From the NCBI GenBank assembly GCA_021785235.1, contig JAJYGB010000229.1, forward strand, positions 1 to 11,474: 11,474 nt of DNA, in the 5' to 3' direction. Both the position numbers and the translations under genes were made by a program. The stretch is from Bacteroidota bacterium (GTDB taxonomy: Bacteria; Bacteroidota; Kryptoniia; Kryptoniales; JAKASW01). The notes under the pieces were generated by a model that saw only the letters and a program-made list of their open reading frames with translations, did not search any database and was not told where the DNA came from. Shown here in pieces: positions 7,544 to 11,474 of the stretch. The stretch's first letter is position 1, and every line of letters begins with the position of its first letter.

Positions 7544-8016
7544 GCTAACAAAATATCCTGACTCAGTTTATCTTCTGCCTGACCGAGGCCGAGGTCTCTG
7601 TTTGACGGGCCCGCGCTGGGATCGTACTCGCCCCAGTCGGAGAAATCCTTTGTCCAGATTATCTTCTGCGTTTTCAGATTTTCAAACTTCACCGAGACGT
7701 TCACGGTGATCTGCCACTTGCCGACTTGCTCGTTACCGTTTACCGCGGCAGGCTGTGTGGATACACTGTTGATCGTCCCGATCACGGCGGCATCAGCCGC
7801 CGACATGTTTGCAACCTGAAGAGTATTGTCCGAAATGAGCTGTTGCGTCAGCATATTGGTCAAATTGACTCTGAGACTAGGGTCTCCGAAACCGCTCTTA
7901 TCGTCAAATACCTGAACCGCGACCGTGTGCACCCCTGGCGGAAGCGATGCTCCGCGAAAGGAGTACGTGCAGCCGCTGAAAGCCACCAGAAGCGCTAAAA
8001 TGGCGCATTTCTTCAT
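7525..8016 (-). CDS. lptE: LptE-like outer-membrane lipoprotein
   Basis: This 163-residue lipoprotein has a short basic start, a hydrophobic run and the lipobox FSGC, with the lipidated Cys at residue 16. The mature part begins TYSFRGASLPPGVHTVAV, a layout typical of LptE-family proteins (small lipoproteins that plug the LptD channel and help insert lipopolysaccharide into the outer leaflet). Later features include LRVNLTNMLTQQL, a variable strand region and a C-terminal helix. ATG at 8016 shares its A with the TGA of the sigma54 activator gene (TGATG), and an AGGGA site precedes it by about 7 nt, so translation is probably coupled. A TTG at 8019 is a poorer start. The order sigma54 activator - lptE is one I recall from Bacteroidota and Chlorobiota, which supports the assignment despite the low sequence conservation of LptE. 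No lptD is in the window. Confidence 0.82.
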   Translation of the reverse strand: MKKCAILALLVAFSGCTYSFRGASLPPGVHTVAVQVFDDKSGFGDPSLRVNLTNMLTQQLISDNTLQVANMSAADAAVIGTINSVSTQPAAVNGNEQVGKWQITVNVSVKFENLKTQKIIWTKDFSDWGEYDPSAGPSNRDLGLGQAEDKLSQDILLALVTNW

Positions 8017-9179
8017 CAAACATCCCTTAATTTATATTCTTGAAGTTTGCGATACAAAGAGCGCATACTTATCCCGAGTGCCTCCGCGGCAAGCCTCTTG
8101 TTGCCGTGATATTTCTGGATCGCCGTCTTGATGAGATGCTTCTCCATTTCCTCGAGATTGAGCTCTTTACCGTCAGAAGAATCGCCCTCCAGCAATCCGC
8201 CTTCCGGCAGATGCTGCGGCACCGGGAGCGAAAGATTTCTCCCTGCCACACCGGGGCTAACAAGACTTTTCAGGTCGACTATGTCGTTCTTGATCTCCCA
8301 AAGCGCCCGAAGGATGAGCTCGCGTTCGGATTCTTCGGGCGTCTTATCAACCCGTACCGGGAGAAATCTGCTCGTCGTTCCCCCCACATAAATGTTCTCC
8401 GATTTCGGTAGGTGTTTTTCCAAGACCGCAGAATTCACCTGGTTGCCTCGCTCGAGCACGATCACGCTTTCGACAAGATTCTTCAGCTCACGCACATTGC
8501 CCGGCCATTCAAGTGCCGCGAGCACCTCAACGGCGTCGTGCGTAAAGCCGAGAAAATTAATTTTGTTGCGGCCGACGAATTCTTTCGCAAATTTCTCGAC
8601 GAAGAGCGGTATGTCCTCGCGGCGCTCCCTGAGCGGCGGGATATAGAGACTGACCGAATGAAGCCGGAAATACAGGTCCTGCCGGAAGTATCCTTTCGCT
8701 ACCTGTTCCTCAAGTGGCTTGTTCGATGCGGCGATTACTCTCACGTCCGAGGTCTGTGCAGAGGAAGAGCCTACGCGCATGAACTCTCCGGTCTCGATGA
8801 CCCTGAGCAGCTTCACCTGCGTGGGCATCGGCATGTCGCCGATCTCGTCCAGGAAGAGCGTCCCGCTGTCCGCTATCTCGAAGTATCCCTTACGCGACTC
8901 CACAGCTCCAGTGAAGGCGCCGCGCTGGTGACCGAACAGCTCGGATTCCAGTATCCCTTCCGGTATCGCGCCGCAGTTTACCGCCACGAGCGGCTTGTCC
9001 GCCCGGTTGCCTGCCCCGTGTATCGCGCGGGCGATGACTTCCTTCCCGACTCCGCTCTCACCGCTAATGAGCACGGTGACATCGGTCGGGGCAACCTGCA
9101 TCACGGTCGCGACCACTTCTCTGATAGCGGGAGATATACCCACTATTCCAAATTTTTCCTGAAATTCTTCCGGAGTCAT
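8016..9179 (-). CDS. Receiver-less sigma54-dependent Fis-family activator
   Basis: The 387-residue activator consists almost only of the AAA+ sigma54-interaction domain plus a DNA-binding tail. From the ATG at 9179, Walker A GESGVGKE is at 40-47, GAFTGA at 87-92, Walker B Asp/Glu at 111-112, an FRQDLYFRL arginine-finger segment near 165-173 and PPLRERREDI near 181-190. The Fis-type helix-turn-helix lies at about 354-383. Only about 10 residues precede the AAA+ core, so there is no receiver, GAF or PAS domain; activity must be set by amount, a partner or a default-on state. About 95 residues separate the core from the HTH, including a charged helix (ESERELILRALWEIKNDI) that I recall from Bacteroidota homologues. 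A TTG at 9185 is an alternative start. The gene starts 12 nt after the MBL gene and shares one base with the lptE start. Targets unknown. Confidence 0.92.
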   Translation of the reverse strand: MTPEEFQEKFGIVGISPAIREVVATVMQVAPTDVTVLISGESGVGKEVIARAIHGAGNRADKPLVAVNCGAIPEGILESELFGHQRGAFTGAVESRKGYFEIADSGTLFLDEIGDMPMPTQVKLLRVIETGEFMRVGSSSAQTSDVRVIAASNKPLEEQVAKGYFRQDLYFRLHSVSLYIPPLRERREDIPLFVEKFAKEFVGRNKINFLGFTHDAVEVLAALEWPGNVRELKNLVESVIVLERGNQVNSAVLEKHLPKSENIYVGGTTSRFLPVRVDKTPEESERELILRALWEIKNDIVDLKSLVSPGVAGRNLSLPVPQHLPEGGLLEGDSSDGKELNLEEMEKHLIKTAIQKYHGNKRLAAEALGISMRSLYRKLQEYKLRDV

Positions 9180-9191
9180 CTTCAATTCTTC

Positions 9192-9950
9192 TTATATGAC
9201 GATTACTTGTCCGTCGTGAACGGAGCGCAATTCTTTGATGCCGAATTTAACGGCAAGATCTCGCCTCCATTCGCCGCCCTCCTCGAGCTCCCTCGGGATA
9301 TGGGTGAAATAAACTTCAGGGGAGCGACTCCCGGAAATGGCAGCCACCTCTTCGAGGGGAGGGTGCGTGGCCTCGACAAACGATACTCCACCTTCTATGT
9401 GACCCTTTGCCTCTTCCAGCGACGCCAGGTCGCTGCTGAAGAAGAACTTCTTCTTGCCTTCCGTTACAAGGACAGAGAAACTGACGGCGACTATACCGAG
9501 GGGCGCCGCGTATTCCAGGTATTTGTCCAGATGTTTCGTCTGAATGAACTCAAGCGCAACACCGCCTTCCAGCTCTAAGTTGCCCGGACTCAGCGGCAAC
9601 AAAGCAACTTCGAAAGTCAACCTGTCGACATAAATGAACATGTTGGCCAGCCAGAGCTTCGCGAAATCGATCTGCGTGAATGGGAGATAAACCTTCAGAG
9701 GCTGCTTTCTCCCAAGGACATGCATGGCCGTCAGGACCGCGGGTAATCCGGCCGAATGGTCGGCGTGCATGTGTGTAATAAATATCCGGTCGACGGAAAA
9801 GAAATCAATCTCCGCCTTCTGCATGGCGCGCATGGCATCCGAACCGCAGTCGATCAGGAACCTGTTTTTTCCGGCCTCGACGAAATAGCAGCTATTGAAG
9901 CGGCTGACGCTTGAAAATGCGGAACCTGAGCCAAGAACCGTGATTTTCAT
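9192..9950 (-). CDS. MBL-fold metallohydrolase (RNase Z/ElaC-like fold)
   Basis: The 252-residue protein begins MKITVLGSGSAF, the usual opening of RNase Z-like and phosphodiesterase-like MBL proteins. From the ATG at 9950, the zinc motif HMHADH lies at 60-65, with further candidate ligands His140 (TKH), Asp174 (FFSSD), His196 (EATHPP) and His217 (FTHIPRE). The full two-metal set seems present, so an active hydrolase is likely. The substrate is unknown: tRNA 3' processing, cyclic nucleotides and other phosphodiesters are all possible, and it is shorter than typical RNase Z (about 300 residues). The ATG overlaps the TGA of the SPOR gene as ATGA, which fixes the start over a TTG at 9968 and implies coupled translation. 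No signal peptide is present, so it should be cytoplasmic, unlike the SPOR protein before it. Confidence 0.87.
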   Translation of the reverse strand: MKITVLGSGSAFSSVSRFNSCYFVEAGKNRFLIDCGSDAMRAMQKAEIDFFSVDRIFITHMHADHSAGLPAVLTAMHVLGRKQPLKVYLPFTQIDFAKLWLANMFIYVDRLTFEVALLPLSPGNLELEGGVALEFIQTKHLDKYLEYAAPLGIVAVSFSVLVTEGKKKFFFSSDLASLEEAKGHIEGGVSFVEATHPPLEEVAAISGSRSPEVYFTHIPRELEEGGEWRRDLAVKFGIKELRSVHDGQVIVI

Positions 9951-10711
9951 TTCTGCACCACGATACAATCGATGGAACGGCCCTTGAGGTTCGTCGCCAT
10001 ATCGTCCGCGGCCTCCCTGCTCGAGAAGCTTCCGGCGCTTACACCGTAAAGTGTTCTCCCGCCGTTACTCTTCTCAAACAGCGTGCCCGTAACACCATAC
10101 ATCTTCAGGCTTTGCACGAACTTCCGCGCATTGTCGGCGGTCGTGAACACTCCGACCTGGACAAGATACACGGGAGGACGGGCGGCCGGGCTCATATCGG
10201 TCTGAGGAGCTTCGGGAGGCTGCTGCACCGTTGAGGCCGGAAGGGCTTCAAGCGAGTCTTTGAGCCCGAGTGGATCGGGTACCCCCGGCGCTACGGAAAA
10301 CTTTTTCAGCTCCACATAATCACGGTGGGCGGAATTGTATTCACCTGCCGCGTAGTGATATCTGTAAAGCTGGAGGAGCGCTTCTCGCGCGATCGGCGTG
10401 CCTTCGTTCTCAGCTATTATTTCCCTGTACATATTCGAAGCTGTCACAGCGTCCTGTGTAAGGGCGGCGTGTACGAACATCGCGTAGGGATCCTGCGGAT
10501 CGGCATCGTCCAGATAATCCCTAGCATCGTCTAGTTTCCCTGACCTCAGTGCGTCGTACGCCAACCGCGCGTTGTCGTCCGCAAGAGTATCGGCTTTGAC
10601 GACAGGCTGCGACGGCTCGCTGCTCGTGAACCTCTGCGCAAAAATCTGACGAGGCGCGATGAAGAGCACAAGCGCAATGATGCCAAATATGTATTTGCGG
10701 AGATGCCGCAT
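9947..10711 (-). CDS. Exported SPOR-domain protein with TPR-like region
   Basis: This 254-residue protein has a signal peptide (basic RHLRK, hydrophobic 8-19, cleavage probably after Ala25). A helical TPR-like stretch follows (about 45-140: ARLAYDALRSGKLDDARDYL, then the YHYAAGEYNSAHRDY pair), then a Pro-rich linker (about 142-180). A C-terminal SPOR domain (about 181-253) begins YLVQVGVFTTADNARKFV and contains LYGVSAGSFSSREAADDM. SPOR domains bind denuded glycan strands of peptidoglycan at division sites, so the mature protein is probably periplasmic and attached to the cell wall or a division structure. The gene starts one base after the miaB stop, with GGAAG about 11 nt upstream inside miaB, and its end overlaps the MBL start. 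It could take part in cell-wall or envelope assembly; its exact role is not deducible. Confidence 0.87.
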   Translation of the reverse strand: MRHLRKYIFGIIALVLFIAPRQIFAQRFTSSEPSQPVVKADTLADDNARLAYDALRSGKLDDARDYLDDADPQDPYAMFVHAALTQDAVTASNMYREIIAENEGTPIAREALLQLYRYHYAAGEYNSAHRDYVELKKFSVAPGVPDPLGLKDSLEALPASTVQQPPEAPQTDMSPAARPPVYLVQVGVFTTADNARKFVQSLKMYGVTGTLFEKSNGGRTLYGVSAGSFSSREAADDMATNLKGRSIDCIVVQK

Positions 10712-10712
10712 G

Positions 10713-11474
10713 TCAGTTGGAACTTCCTACGGGCTCTCCAAAGAGTGTCGCTGATGAAGCCCTGTCGATTTTCACCTTCACCAAATCACCTGGCCTAAAC
10801 GCCCCCGAAGGAAATACAACCGTCTTGTTCGTCTCGGTCCGTCCGCTGAGCTGGAGGTCCGATTTCCGGCTGGCACCGTCGACCATTACTTCGACCGTCT
10901 TTCCGACAGCCGATTGGTTGACCTCTCCGGATATCTTCTGCTGGAGAGAAATTATTTCGGCAAGCCGTCTCGATTTGATTTCCTCCGCCACGTCGTCGCC
11001 CAGACGGTACGCCGGTGTTCCCTCGCGAGGAGAATACTTGAACATATACGCGCCATCGTACCTGACTTCCTCCATAAGACTCAGGGTCTCCATGTGCTCC
11101 GCCTCTGTCTCCGTTGGAAACCCGGATATAATATCAGTCGAGAGCGCGACGCCCGGTATCCGCGATCTGATTTTATCGACGAGAGCGAGGTAATGCTTCC
11201 TTGTGTACGTCCTGTTCATCGCCTCCAATACGCGGTCGGAGCCGGATTGAACGGGGAGATGAATATAATTGCACAGGTTGTCATGGCTCGCGATAGTCTC
11301 GATGAGTTTGTCGGACAGATCCTGCGGGTGAGAAGTCGTAAATCGCACACGAAGGCGCGAATCAACGCGCGCGACCGCCGAGAGGAGGTCCGCGAAATCA
11401 CTCCCGCCATCAGTGTACGAGTTTACGTTCTGACCCAGGAGCGTGACTTCCCGGAAACCCTGTAGGACGAGCTG
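10713..11474 (-). CDS. miaB: tRNA methylthiotransferase MiaB, C-terminal part (cut by window edge)
   Basis: The frame is open to the right edge, so the gene is truncated by the window, not broken. The 253 visible residues begin inside the radical-SAM domain with EVTLLGQNVNSY (fragment residues 9-20), a hallmark of MiaB as opposed to RimO or MtaB. IHLPVQSGSD follows (71-80), then DIISGFPTETEAE and YSPREGTPAY. A TRAM RNA-binding domain closes the protein (about 185-251). MiaB adds the methylthio group at C2 of N6-isopentenyladenosine-37 in tRNAs reading codons that start with U, using two iron-sulfur clusters. The cysteine cluster motifs lie off the right edge. A GTG at 11348 is internal and not the start. 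The stop is one base from the SPOR start, so miaB probably heads or belongs to the same transcription unit as the downstream genes. Confidence 0.95.
   Translation of the reverse strand, partial: QLVLQGFREVTLLGQNVNSYTDGGSDFADLLSAVARVDSRLRVRFTTSHPQDLSDKLIETIASHDNLCNYIHLPVQSGSDRVLEAMNRTYTRKHYLALVDKIRSRIPGVALSTDIISGFPTETEAEHMETLSLMEEVRYDGAYMFKYSPREGTPAYRLGDDVAEEIKSRRLAEIISLQQKISGEVNQSAVGKTVEVMVDGASRKSDLQLSGRTETNKTVVFPSGAFRPGDLVKVKIDRASSATLFGEPVGSSN

Noticed and set aside
8412..9578. A 388-codon open frame on the + strand opposite the sigma54 activator and MBL genes
   Set aside because: Its translation has no recognisable motif, is rich in Arg and His, and lies fully antisense to two genes with intact catalytic motifs. 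It is a by-product of GC-rich codon use.
11346..11348. GTG as the start of a 211-residue protein
   Set aside because: The same frame continues upstream to the window edge and encodes conserved MiaB sequence (EVTLLGQNVNSY), so the codon is internal.

Overview
The window looks like chromosomal housekeeping DNA from a Gram-negative bacterium. The evidence for an outer membrane is an LptE-type lipoprotein, an outer-membrane-barrel-like protein and a SPOR-domain protein. The best guess for the lineage is Bacteroidota/Chlorobiota, perhaps Ignavibacteria or Kryptonia-like. That guess rests on three things recalled from memory: the order miaB ... sigma54 activator - lptE, the sequence style of the CslA-like glycosyltransferase, and a helical insert before the HTH of the receiver-less sigma54 activator. 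Base composition looks moderately GC-rich and even throughout. I see no transposase, integrase, tRNA, rRNA, CRISPR array or phage gene.

Layout. One small gene lies on the + strand (47-580): a secreted, probably outer-membrane beta-barrel protein. A 132-base convergent spacer (581-712) with two weak hairpins separates it from everything else. The rest, 713 to the right edge, is a run of ten minus-strand genes. In transcription order these are miaB (cut by the window end), a SPOR/TPR-like envelope protein, an MBL-fold hydrolase, a receiver-less sigma54 activator, an lptE-like lipoprotein, a membrane GT2 (CslA/cellulose-synthase-like), a cytoplasmic TPR protein, ubiE/menG, a soluble PAS histidine kinase and an NtrC-type response regulator. 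The junctions are tight: 1 nt, ATGA overlap, 12 nt, TGATG overlap, 39 nt, about 87 nt, 14-nt overlap, 42 nt and 43 nt. The ten could form one long transcription unit, or two if a promoter lies near 5880-5965. I could not recognise a convincing promoter. No gene-free stretch exceeds 300 bases.

How the genes fit together. Several act on the envelope: the LPS-assembly lipoprotein, the polysaccharide synthase, the SPOR protein and probably the barrel. MenG makes menaquinone and MiaB modifies tRNA. Two separate sigma54 activators sit in the same gene run, one with a cognate soluble kinase and one with no sensory domain. The response regulator departs from the usual AAA+ activator consensus at several normally conserved positions where its neighbour does not, which is the most checkable oddity here. 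I did not find clear evidence of a new biological system; most of the window is explained by known families.
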